Assembly: GCF_001687365.1 (NCBI RefSeq)
Contig: NZ_LGLV01000006.1
Location: forward strand, 1-64,000
Reading direction: 5' to 3'
DNA length: 64,000 nt
Source: Pararhizobium polonicum
GTDB lineage: Bacteria; Pseudomonadota; Alphaproteobacteria; Rhizobiales; Rhizobiaceae
Of this stretch, positions 25,618 through 33,563 are shown one piece after another. The position numbers and the translations under genes are program-made. The notes beneath the pieces are model-generated. The model did not search any database. It was given only the letters and a program-made list of their open reading frames with translations, and was not told the origin of the DNA. Positions within the stretch are counted from its first letter, which is position 1; each line of letters opens with the position of its first letter.

Positions 25618-26433
25618 TCAAGCATTGGAGGAAGCGGTCTTGCTTGCACGAACGCCTATGAAGCGTTGCGCCACGAGGACAAGGACGATGCTGATGATAA
25701 GGACGACGGTGCCGATGGCGTTGATCTTCGGATTCACCTGCCCCTGCAGGAGATTGAGAATGCGCACCGGCAGTGTCTCGTTGACGCCGCCGACGAACCA
25801 GGCGATCAGGAACTCGTCGAAGGAGACTGCCGCCGAGAGGAAGAACGAGGCGATCAAGGACGGTTTGCAGAACGGCAGGACGACGGTGAACAGTGTCGCA
25901 AACGGTGATGCACCGAGATTCCAGGCTGCGGGCTCCAGGTCCCTTGAAAATTCGCCAAGGCGAAGCCGGATGATGGCCATGGCAAAGGACGTGGCAATGG
26001 CGACATGACAGGCGATGATGGCCTCGACGGTACCGAACAGCCCGATGCGTGACAGGAATGCAAGCATTGCCATTCCCATGATGCTGACGGGAACGGCCGG
26101 CGGGATAGCCACGAGAAGCCCGAACAGCGTCTTTCCGCGAAACATGTAACGGTAGTCGATATAGGCGGCGGCAAACCCCAGAACGGTGGCGATGACCGCA
26201 GTCCCGAAACCGACAATCAGGCTGTTGAGGAAGGCGTCACGGATCATGCTGTCTGCCAGCACGGCCTGGTGCCATTGCAGGCTGAAGCCACCCCAGGGGA
26301 TCGTCGGAAAGCGATTGGCATCGAACGAGAATACCGCGATGACCAGCATCGGGGTTGCGATAAAGAGGGCAATTGCGCCGATCAGGCCGAATTGCAGAGA
26401 TCGCGACAGGCGGGTGATGAGTGGCAGGGACAT
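25618..26433 (-). CDS. ABC transporter permease (PotC-type)
   Basis: Membrane protein of about 271 residues with six hydrophobic segments and the EAA loop for contact with the ATPase (EPAAWNLGASPFATLFTVVL). The true start is the ATG at 26433 (MSLPLITRLSRSLQFGLIGA); the frame upstream of it lies inside the other permease gene and is a shadow. Start and previous stop overlap in TGATG, indicating translational coupling. Second permease of the importer. Confidence 0.9.
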   Translation of the reverse strand: MSLPLITRLSRSLQFGLIGAIALFIATPMLVIAVFSFDANRFPTIPWGGFSLQWHQAVLADSMIRDAFLNSLIVGFGTAVIATVLGFAAAYIDYRYMFRGKTLFGLLVAIPPAVPVSIMGMAMLAFLSRIGLFGTVEAIIACHVAIATSFAMAIIRLRLGEFSRDLEPAAWNLGASPFATLFTVVLPFCKPSLIASFFLSAAVSFDEFLIAWFVGGVNETLPVRILNLLQGQVNPKINAIGTVVLIISIVLVLVAQRFIGVRASKTASSNA

Positions 26434-27359
26434 CAGCGGCCTCCCTTCTGGGTCCGGCGGTCGCGGCCGAGGAAACCTGCCGCCAGGAATACAAGCGCCA
26501 GGATCGCCAGCATGGTGACACCGATGACGGAGGCGCGGGGCCACTGCGATCCCGACTTGACGGTATCGACAATCAGAATCGAAAGTGTCGGCGGCTTGCT
26601 TCCTGTCATGAACAGCGGGCTGATATAGTCGCCGAACGACATCAGGAAGGCGGTCGATCCGGCGAGGAAGACTGCATTTCGTATGGATGGAAGCAGGACA
26701 TGCCGAATGACCTTGCTGCGGCGGCAACCGAGGTTCTCGGCCGCCTCGACGAGCGTGCGATCAACGCCCGAGAAGGCGAGCACAAGGATCAGGATCGCTA
26801 CGGGAAGGGTGAGTGTAAGCAGGCCGATCTGAAGCGAGAATTGACCACCTAGCAACGGCAAGCCCGTAAAACCTGCTGACTTGACGATGCTGTTGATTAC
26901 CCCATCGGGGCTTAAAACGATCTGCCAGGCGTAAATGCGCAGCATGTAACTTGAGAAGATCGGCACGACGAGAAACGTGACCGCAAGACCGCGTATTTTT
27001 TGGGGGAGCCTGAAGGCAATGGTGTAGGCGGCGGGAAGCGCAATCACCAGCGTCAGGACGGTGCAGGTGGCCGCAACTTCGCCCGTGTAGACCAAGGCCC
27101 TCTGGAAAGGGGTGGAGAACAATATTCTCGACCAGTTATCCAGCGAGAAGTCAGGCTCCAGTCGGAAAGACCTGACGCGCCAGAAGGTGACGACGATCAG
27201 GAACACAAGCGGGGCTGCGAAGAACACGATCTGCCACAGCAGAACAGGGAGCCCCAGAATGGCAGGCATGATCGCTGGCGAGGCAGCAGTTCGAGCGCGG
27301 AATGAACCGCGCCCAACCGCCTCGCCAGCCTTCAGCGTGGATGCATTGATGTCTGTCAT
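26433..27359 (-). CDS. ABC transporter permease (PotB-type)
   Basis: Membrane protein of about 308 residues with six hydrophobic segments after a polar N-terminus and an EAA loop (EAAENLGCRRSKVIRHVLLP). The ATG at 27359 has a GGAG nine bases upstream and is preferred over a TTG at 27380. It follows the binding-protein gene at 27390 by about 30 bp and pairs with the PotC-type permease. C-terminal residues RDRRTQKGGR are cytoplasmic. Confidence 0.9.
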   Translation of the reverse strand: MTDINASTLKAGEAVGRGSFRARTAASPAIMPAILGLPVLLWQIVFFAAPLVFLIVVTFWRVRSFRLEPDFSLDNWSRILFSTPFQRALVYTGEVAATCTVLTLVIALPAAYTIAFRLPQKIRGLAVTFLVVPIFSSYMLRIYAWQIVLSPDGVINSIVKSAGFTGLPLLGGQFSLQIGLLTLTLPVAILILVLAFSGVDRTLVEAAENLGCRRSKVIRHVLLPSIRNAVFLAGSTAFLMSFGDYISPLFMTGSKPPTLSILIVDTVKSGSQWPRASVIGVTMLAILALVFLAAGFLGRDRRTQKGGR

Positions 27360-27389
27360 CCCAGGGTTCTCCAGGCTCAAGCGTTCGGA

Positions 27390-28523
27390 TCAGAGGCTCT
27401 TGAATTCGCTCCAGACGTCGTTCCAGTCCTCGATCGACTGCTGGGTCGGAAGCTGGCGGAACTGGATTTTCTTGGCCTTGTATTCGTCCATGACGTTCGG
27501 CTTATCGAGCTGCAGGCGCAGGATTTCGGCATCCTTCGGCATTGTTTCGTTGAGGAGCTTCCAGCCGGCGATCGATGGGATCGACTTCTTGTTGTCGACC
27601 TTTGTCGCCATTTTGACCTGGCCCTGCGGAGAGGTGGTGTACTGGATGAACTTGCGAGCGAGGTCTTTCTTCGGCGTTCCCTTGACGATGGAAAGCGATT
27701 CCGTCCACTGCAGGCCGCCTTCGTCCGGAATAATCGTGTCGACCGGCACGCCATTCAGCCGCAGGCCAAGCGTGATCCACTCGCCGATACCAGGAACGAG
27801 CTGGGCCTGTCCGTTGGTCATGGAGGAGAAGATGTCAGCAATGGTGTAGAAGCCGGAGGCCTGGGGCTTCAGGGTAAAGAGCTTTTCCTTGACGGCGTCG
27901 AATTTTTCTTCCGAAATATCAAACGGCGGAAGGTTGCCATTGGACAGGCTGATCGAGCCCATTGAAGGCAGATACCAGTCGAAGAAGCCGACTTTGCCCT
28001 TTGCCTTCTCACTCCACATTGCCGCGTAGGACTTCACCTCTTCCGGCTTGAAGGTGTTGGTATTGTAGGACAGGCCGAGATAGCCGAAATCCGTCATGAC
28101 GCCGTAGAGTTTTCCGTCGAACCAATGCAGCGGGAATTTCTGAAACTCCGGCCAGAAATCCTTGATCGGATAATCGTCCGGGTCGAGTTCTTCAATAAAG
28201 TCGGACGCATGCAGCAAGTGCATGTATTCTGCGTCGGCGAGAACCACGTCGAACGAGCCAGGAGGCGACTGATTGATGACGGCAAGCATCTGGTCACCGC
28301 CCACATATTCCTTGATGCGGACCTTTACGTTGTTCTCTTTCTCGAAGTCGGCAATCAGATAAGGATCGGCATTGCCGGGCCAGGAGAGGTAATTCAGGAC
28401 ATTCGGATCGTCTGCGTAGGCGCTCGACCATTGATTGGTTGCTGCAAAGGCGACGCCTGCGGCACCAGCCTTCAGGAAGCCGCGTCGGCTGATGTCACGG
28501 GACATAAGAGATGGGATGCGCAT
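27390..28523 (-). CDS. Extracellular solute-binding protein (PotD-type), Tat-exported
   Basis: Periplasmic binding protein of 377 residues, first gene of the importer operon. The N-terminus has a twin-arginine signal (SRRGFLKAGAAGVAFA) rather than a plain Sec signal. The mature protein has the two-lobe spermidine/putrescine-binding fold (VLNYLSWPGNADPYLIADFE, NNVKVRIKEYVGG, DVVLADAEYMHLL). AAGGGA lies about nine bases before the ATG at 28523. The family binds polyamines but also many other ligands. The linked deaminase argues for an amino-heterocycle, not a polyamine; that is inference. Confidence 0.9.
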   Translation of the reverse strand: MRIPSLMSRDISRRGFLKAGAAGVAFAATNQWSSAYADDPNVLNYLSWPGNADPYLIADFEKENNVKVRIKEYVGGDQMLAVINQSPPGSFDVVLADAEYMHLLHASDFIEELDPDDYPIKDFWPEFQKFPLHWFDGKLYGVMTDFGYLGLSYNTNTFKPEEVKSYAAMWSEKAKGKVGFFDWYLPSMGSISLSNGNLPPFDISEEKFDAVKEKLFTLKPQASGFYTIADIFSSMTNGQAQLVPGIGEWITLGLRLNGVPVDTIIPDEGGLQWTESLSIVKGTPKKDLARKFIQYTTSPQGQVKMATKVDNKKSIPSIAGWKLLNETMPKDAEILRLQLDKPNVMDEYKAKKIQFRQLPTQQSIEDWNDVWSEFKSL

Positions 28524-28564
28524 TTTCTGTTCCCTTCAGGCTTGTTGGCTCGTATGCAATAGAT

Positions 28565-28747
28565 GCATGCGAATTAACAAAAGCAAAGAATGTGCCAGTT
28601 CGCCGGATTTGTGAAAGTCCAGCATTTTCAGAGCCATATGATGTTGGAGTTTCTCTAAGCTTGTTAGGGTTTGCATAAATTTGAAGCGTTCATCTGTTGA
28701 TGTCGCATAATTCGCATGCAATATTTTGTCTATATCGCATGCGATAT
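28565..28747. promoter_or_regulatory. Operator candidates upstream of the importer operon
   Basis: The 10-mer TTCGCATGCA occurs at 28711-28720 and inverted (TGCATGCGAA) at 28565-28574. A 16-bp perfect palindrome ATATCGCATGCGATAT lies at 28732-28747. All share the core CGCATGC. Their place just upstream of the operon that encodes a GntR regulator suggests they are its sites. The rest of the 28524-28870 stretch holds no gene. Confidence 0.6.
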
Positions 28748-28874
28748 CTATGTGGCGGGGGCGTCTTTTCTTCAGTTGATACCGGCAACCAGCCTATGGA
28801 GATGCGCTATGCAAGCGGTCACCTGCCTGATGGTTGATGGTCCATTTTTCAAAGTTAAATCTATTGAGGAGTCT

Positions 28875-29564
28875 GCAAGGCGGCGTGTAGGGCTGAACGA
28901 ACGGAGTGTACCAGTCGATCATTCCACGATTTATCGTCGGGTTCAGAGATATGCGCGGTAGATTGAAAAGTGGCTGCGATGGCACTGGCATCGGCCGCAA
29001 TCAGCAAGTTGGCACGTTGATGAAACCTATGGGAAAGTCCGTGGACAATGGACGTATCTTTACCGGGCCGTCGACAAAATCGGCAACACGATCGATTTTT
29101 ATCTGTCCCCGACACGCGATGACAAAGCGGCCAAACGCTTTCTCGCCAAGGCTTTGAATGGACTGAAGGACTGGGAAAAGCCAACGGTCATCAACACCGA
29201 CAAGGCTCCGGCTTATGGCATTGCCGTTGCGCAATTGAAGGTCGAAAGCAAATGTCTCGTAAAGCTCGTGCACCGACAGGTCAAATATCTGAACACCGTC
29301 GTTGAGGCTGATCACGGCAAGCTGAAGCAACGGATCAAACCAGTGAGAGGGTTCAAGACGCTGAAAGCGGCCTATGCGACGATCAAAGGTTTCAAGGTCA
29401 TGCGCGCTTTGCGCAAAGGACGGGCTGCGATTTTCAACCTAACGGGCGACATTCGTGGAGAAGCACGTATTGTTGAACGTGCTTTCGGCATCGAACCAAG
29501 CGCGCTGACGGAAGCGGTAGGACCGCTCGCTCAGAGTCTCGAAAATCACGAGGCTGTCGGCTAA
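28875..29564 (+). pseudogene. IS6-family transposase, 5'-truncated with internal stop
   Basis: A single frame encodes VPVDHSTIYRRVQRYAR, a TAG at 28959-28961, then IEKWLRWHWHRPQSASWHVD, ETYGKVRGQWTYLYRAVDKI, the second Asp region NTDKAPAYG and the Glu region VVEADHGKLKQRIKPVRGFK of the IS6/IS26 DDE transposase. The stop replaces the Glu of the usual QRYAPEIE. The N-terminal 60 or so residues with the start codon are missing or unrecognisable. Inactive. Confidence 0.85.
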
Positions 29565-29683
29565 TCGACGTCCCGACCAGCGGTCACTATGACCAAAATG
29601 GAAATGTGCAACAGAGCCGCGTGGATGTGTCCGCCAATTGTGGCTTCTGCCAACCTGCCAAACCATTGCACCAACCCATTACG

Positions 29684-30361
29684 TTATTCGTCGCCGGGAA
29701 CGCCGTACGATGGCGCCTTGGACGGATTTAGCGCGCGCGTCACGTAATCGTTGGCCTGTGGCCTGTACACTTCCCACGCACGCGCAACAGCGGCCACAGG
29801 GCAACCATCGTCCAGCCAGTCAATGCGCAGTTCAGCGTAAGGCCAGGTTTCGCGATCAACGATAAGCAATCCAGCGGAATGAATGGGACCTGCCTCACCG
29901 CCTTCGGCCACGGCCGCCTCAAGTGCAGCAATCAGCCTGTCACCAAGTGGGCCTGTCGACGTTTCAAACGCTTTGACCATAGCGGCAGGAACGCCGTCAT
30001 GGGCAAGCAAGTTCCCCCCTGCCGCGCAATCCTTGCCAGAGGCAGAGGTCCATATTCCCAACGCCTTGTCTCCGGAATGGATCGCGGATCTTCCATTCGC
30101 GTCCACCGCCAGAAGCTGGCGGTATTGCGGGAAAGCGTCATGGTGCCGCGCAGATGAGACGGCGTCGGCCGCACTCTCTCCATCCGCCAATTTTTCCAGC
30201 ATAAATGTTCCGAGAGCCGGGTTCGTTATATTTTGCGTCGAGACGGCACCAACCCCGGCGCGCGCCCAGGCGCATCGTGCGGCGACTGCCGGAGAGGATG
30301 ACGAAATCGCAACCCCAAATTGGCCGGAATTGGCGCAGCGTGCAACGATGGAAAACGTCAT
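29684..30361 (-). CDS. DUF1028-family protein
   Basis: Protein of 225 residues from the ATG at 30361 (MTFSIVARCANSGQFGVAIS); the frame upstream is open but belongs to the space before it. The family is Ntn-hydrolase-like, with a start typically read MTFSIVARD, and is often found beside RidA and amidohydrolase genes. Further blocks are VGAVSTQNITNPALG, DGESAADAVS, AAGGNLLA and a C-terminal part with ELRIDWLDD. An enzymatic activity has not been settled for the family as far as I know. It lies 95 bp after the RidA gene and is probably the last gene of the minus-strand set with the flavin monooxygenase. Confidence 0.85.
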   Translation of the reverse strand: MTFSIVARCANSGQFGVAISSSSPAVAARCAWARAGVGAVSTQNITNPALGTFMLEKLADGESAADAVSSARHHDAFPQYRQLLAVDANGRSAIHSGDKALGIWTSASGKDCAAGGNLLAHDGVPAAMVKAFETSTGPLGDRLIAALEAAVAEGGEAGPIHSAGLLIVDRETWPYAELRIDWLDDGCPVAAVARAWEVYRPQANDYVTRALNPSKAPSYGVPGDE

Positions 30362-30456
30362 ATCGAAATCCTGTCCCTTTGGAATGGCTGTTTTGTCCCG
30401 GGCAATCGATCCGCGCGTTTGCACGGACCAGCTCACGCGCAGATGAACTGGCGTAA

Positions 30457-30870
30457 CTAGTCGGGAATGACTGCTGTCGCGTCGATCTCGACCAGCCATT
30501 CGGGACGTGCAAGCGCCACGACGACAAGACCTGTACAGACCGGGAACACGCCCTTGATGTACTCACCCATCGTCCGATAGACCGCTTCGCGGTGACGGAC
30601 GTCGGTCAGATAGACGACGAGTTTGGTAACATGCTCCATCCTGCCGCCGGACTCCTCGACCAGTTGGCGAATATTCTGCATCACCTTATGGGTTTGCTCG
30701 ACAGGGTCATGGCTATTGATATTCTGTGCCGTATCAAGATCTTGCGGGCATTGACCACGCAGAAAAATAACCGTGCCCCGCGCAACGACTGCTTGGCAAA
30801 GATCGTTGTCGAGACGTTGTTCTGGATAGGTCTCTTTGGTGTTGAATTTGCGGATTCGGGTATGTGCCAT
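30457..30870 (-). CDS. RidA/YjgF-family protein
   Basis: Protein of 137 residues from the ATG at 30870 (MAHTRIRKFNTKETYPEQRL). The RidA fold is indicated by VIFLRGQCPQDLDT, QTHKVMQNIRQLVEESGG and VVYLTDVRHREAVY near residues 34-100. The usual active-site Arg of enamine deaminases (RxxV near residue 105) is not evident in CTGLVVVALARPEWLVEIDA, where the family reads (A)RTxVxVxxLxxxxxLVEIEA. It may thus belong to the Rid1-7 groups without canonical deaminase activity. It sits between the flavin monooxygenase and DUF1028 genes. Confidence 0.85.
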   Translation of the reverse strand: MAHTRIRKFNTKETYPEQRLDNDLCQAVVARGTVIFLRGQCPQDLDTAQNINSHDPVEQTHKVMQNIRQLVEESGGRMEHVTKLVVYLTDVRHREAVYRTMGEYIKGVFPVCTGLVVVALARPEWLVEIDATAVIPD

Positions 30871-30921
30871 TCTTGTCTCCGTCAGAGCGATTAAAGGTGG
30901 GTGTGGCGGGGCTGATCCCAA

Positions 30922-32172
30922 TCAGCTCTGCGGTGAATATGCGTTGTAGGTATCTTGAATGACGATGTGGTCGGCTACGTGCTTTGCATCATGCCAGACG
31001 CCCCAGATGAAGCTGGAACCACGGCCTGAAAGCCATGGCAGGCCAAGAAAATAGATTCCCTTTTCGGAAGAGACGCCGCGCTGGTGCTTTGGACGACCGG
31101 CATCATCGAAGGCGTTGACCTTCAACCAGCTGTAGTCCGAGCTGAAACCAGTCGCCCAGATGACCGTCGTCACGCCGGCTTGCTGCAGATCCAACTCACG
31201 AAGCGGTTTGGTGACGCACTCGACGACCGGACCAAGAACGCGGGCCTCCGGCTCTTCCGGGAGGTCAATGCCGTTACGAGCGACAAAAGCATCCGCCTCA
31301 TCCAGTAGCGAAAGATAGTTCTGATCGCCACGATCGAGATTGCGGGCAAGATCGTCGCCGAACGCCAGCTTTCCATCCTTGTATGCACCCGTCATGCCTA
31401 CAAGAACCATGCCCTCGGCGGCAAGGCAGCGAAAATCGATCGTCTGACCGCCACCAGCACCACTGACGGCGATCGTGACATGTTCGGCACCGGGGGCCTG
31501 CGCCTGTGCGTCCCATTTCCCGAGAACCCCAAGCCACCAAACGAAATCACGGCCACGATAGGCGCGCGGCGGCCGATCGTGCGGTCCAACGGAAAGATAA
31601 ACCTTGCGTCCTGCCCGCATCAATTCCTCGGCGATCTGCACCCCGGAGGACCCGGCGCCCACAACCAGCACCGCCCCATCCGCCAGTTCAGCTGGATTGC
31701 GGTAGCCGCTGGAATGCATTTGATTCAAACCGGAGGCTGCGGGAATAACCGGCGGGATGTTCGGCTTCTGGAAAGGTCCCGTTGCAGCAACGATGTTGCT
31801 GGCTTCAACCACGCCATTGGATGTTTCAACGCGAAATCCGGGACGGCCTTCGAGGCGCTCGACATTTGTTACTTCGACACCACAGCGAACCGGGGCGTCA
31901 TTCATCTTCGCATAGGCAGCGAAGTAGTCCGCGACCTGTTCTTTCGGAACGAAAGCATCCGGATGACCCGGAAAATCCATATTTGGAAAGCGATCGTGCC
32001 ATGCCGGACCGTTGGCAACCAGCGAATCCCAGCGCATTGACCGCCAACGCTCCGCAATCCGTCCCCGTTCGAGAACGAGGTGCGAAACGCCGTTCTTTGT
32101 CAGATGCTCGCTCATGGCAATGCCGGCCTGCCCGGCCCCGACAACGAGCGTGTGGATTGTCTCAACTGACAT
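30922..32172 (-). CDS. Flavin-containing monooxygenase (FAD/NADPH)
   Basis: Oxidoreductase of 416 residues with two Rossmann motifs: GAGQAG (near residues 12-17, FAD) and GAGSSG (near 172-177, NADPH). Between them lie [16 protein letters not shown] and [13 protein letters not shown], typical of CzcO/FMO-like class B monooxygenases, and an ATG-type motif appears in [13 protein letters not shown]- or S-oxygenation or Baeyer-Villiger chemistry is possible. It is the first gene of the minus-strand set with RidA and DUF1028, divergent from the LysR gene at 32479. The substrate is unknown. Confidence 0.87.
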   Translation of the reverse strand: MSVETIHTLVVGAGQAGIAMSEHLTKNGVSHLVLERGRIAERWRSMRWDSLVANGPAWHDRFPNMDFPGHPDAFVPKEQVADYFAAYAKMNDAPVRCGVEVTNVERLEGRPGFRVETSNGVVEASNIVAATGPFQKPNIPPVIPAASGLNQMHSSGYRNPAELADGAVLVVGAGSSGVQIAEELMRAGRKVYLSVGPHDRPPRAYRGRDFVWWLGVLGKWDAQAQAPGAEHVTIAVSGAGGGQTIDFRCLAAEGMVLVGMTGAYKDGKLAFGDDLARNLDRGDQNYLSLLDEADAFVARNGIDLPEEPEARVLGPVVECVTKPLRELDLQQAGVTTVIWATGFSSDYSWLKVNAFDDAGRPKHQRGVSSEKGIYFLGLPWLSGRGSSFIWGVWHDAKHVADHIVIQDTYNAYSPQS

Positions 32173-32478
32173 AGATTGACCCTTCCTCTTTTCGCCGGGA
32201 CCTGCTGATCCGCTGACGGCTGTTGCCTACCGATCTATCGAAGGGGTGGGGTTCAGAAAATTATGATTTCCTGCAGCACTGATTAGGATCGCCAAAAGCA
32301 GAGCGGTCTCGATCGCGCCAATTTGTATGGAAGATGAGGGCCGCCAGGAGGCGGGCGCTGTTTACGCTTTACGAACTGATAACTGTTAGGGTTCGCATTC
32401 AAGCCCGGCCATTCCGACTGGCAAATGGCTTCTTCGCATTCCATGCTCGCCTTTGGCATGACGCTGATCAGGTCCCTC
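32173..32478. other. Divergent promoter region, no gene
   Basis: A 306-bp region between the flavin monooxygenase (minus) and LysR (plus) genes. It should carry both promoters and LysR binding sites. I could not single out one convincing T-N11-A operator. Confidence 0.4.
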
Positions 32479-33432
32479 ATGCGTTTTACACTCCGCCAGC
32501 TCGAATATTTTATAGCAACCGCCGAGGCTGGATCCATCACCTTGGCGTCCGAGCGTATTCACGTTTCTCAGCCATCAATCTCCACCGCCATTTCGCAGCT
32601 TGAGATCGAACTGAACACACAGCTGTTCTTGCGACGTCACGCTCAGGGTCTGTCGCTCACTCCAGCGGGACAGAAGATCCTTGCACAGGCCAAAGCGGTG
32701 ATTGAGCAAGGGCAGAACCTCTACATTGCCGCATCGGAAGCGTCGGACCAGGTCCGGGGCACGCTGTCGCTTGGATGTCTTCTCACCTTCGCCCCCATGC
32801 TTTTGCCCGAGGTCAGCCACAGCTTCAAAGCTGCCTTTCCCGGAGTGCAGGTGAGACCGACGGTGGCCGATCACAGCGTTCTTCTGGCGAAACTGGAACG
32901 AGCGGAAATCGACGTGGCACTCTCGTATGATCTCCTTGTCCCGGACGGTTTCGAGTTCACGGCACTGGCAGAACTGCCGCCTTACGTTCAGGTTGCGGAG
33001 ACAGATCCATTGGCCGCGCATTCGGCAATCACACTCAAGGAGCTTGAGGAACGGGAATTCATTCTGCTCGACCTGCCCCTGTCACGGGATTACTTTCTCG
33101 GCCTTTTTGCCGCCGCCGGCGCAACGCCCAACATTGCCGCGCAGATCCAGCATCAGGAAGTGATCCGCACCATGGTCGGCAATCGCTACGGATACACGCT
33201 GGCCAACGTGCGGCCGAAGAACAAAGCCGCGCTGGATGGCCGGCGCCTTGTCGGTCTTCGCCTGGCTGGCGAACACAAACCCATGCGCATCGGCCTCATC
33301 CGCGTCGGCCAACAGGTTTCAACCCGCATGGTGCGCAGCTTCGAAGATCATTGCAAAAGCCTGATATCGAACAGCTATGTGCCGGGAATGGAGGCGCCTA
33401 TCATGAACATGCGCCGCAGCACCCCAAGCTAG
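32479..33432 (+). CDS. LysR-family transcriptional regulator
   Basis: Regulator of about 317 residues. The ATG at 32479 (MRFTLRQLEYFIATAEAGSI) starts three residues before the helix-turn-helix and is preferred over upstream ATGs. The DNA-binding domain runs to about residue 60 (ERIHVSQPSISTAISQLEIE, LNTQLFLRRHAQGLSLTPAG), followed by a normal effector domain (GTLSLGCLLTFAPMLLPEVS). It is divergent from the monooxygenase/RidA/DUF1028 genes and lies 131 bp upstream of the GH3 gene on the same strand, so it may control either or both. Confidence 0.88.
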   Translation: MRFTLRQLEYFIATAEAGSITLASERIHVSQPSISTAISQLEIELNTQLFLRRHAQGLSLTPAGQKILAQAKAVIEQGQNLYIAASEASDQVRGTLSLGCLLTFAPMLLPEVSHSFKAAFPGVQVRPTVADHSVLLAKLERAEIDVALSYDLLVPDGFEFTALAELPPYVQVAETDPLAAHSAITLKELEEREFILLDLPLSRDYFLGLFAAAGATPNIAAQIQHQEVIRTMVGNRYGYTLANVRPKNKAALDGRRLVGLRLAGEHKPMRIGLIRVGQQVSTRMVRSFEDHCKSLISNSYVPGMEAPIMNMRRSTPS

Positions 33433-33563
33433 AAGCTAGGCTCGCTTTTTTCTAAGCACCAGTTTCGAATATCTTATTTTTCTTTTTGGCCATCCGGTGA
33501 GACTGTGCGCGCCTGTTGCCGCGCCGCAGTCAGCGGCCCAGTCATGTTCCATGGAGATTACCC

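Noticed and set aside
25618-26727. Long minus-strand frame reaching 26727 for the second permease
   Set aside because: The first about 98 codons lie inside the other permease gene in a different frame; the TGATG overlap at 26433 marks the true start.
28524-28870. Repeated TGCATGC/GCATGC words considered as a CRISPR-like or iteron array
   Set aside because: Too few, unequally spaced copies without spacers of constant length; regulator sites are a simpler reading.
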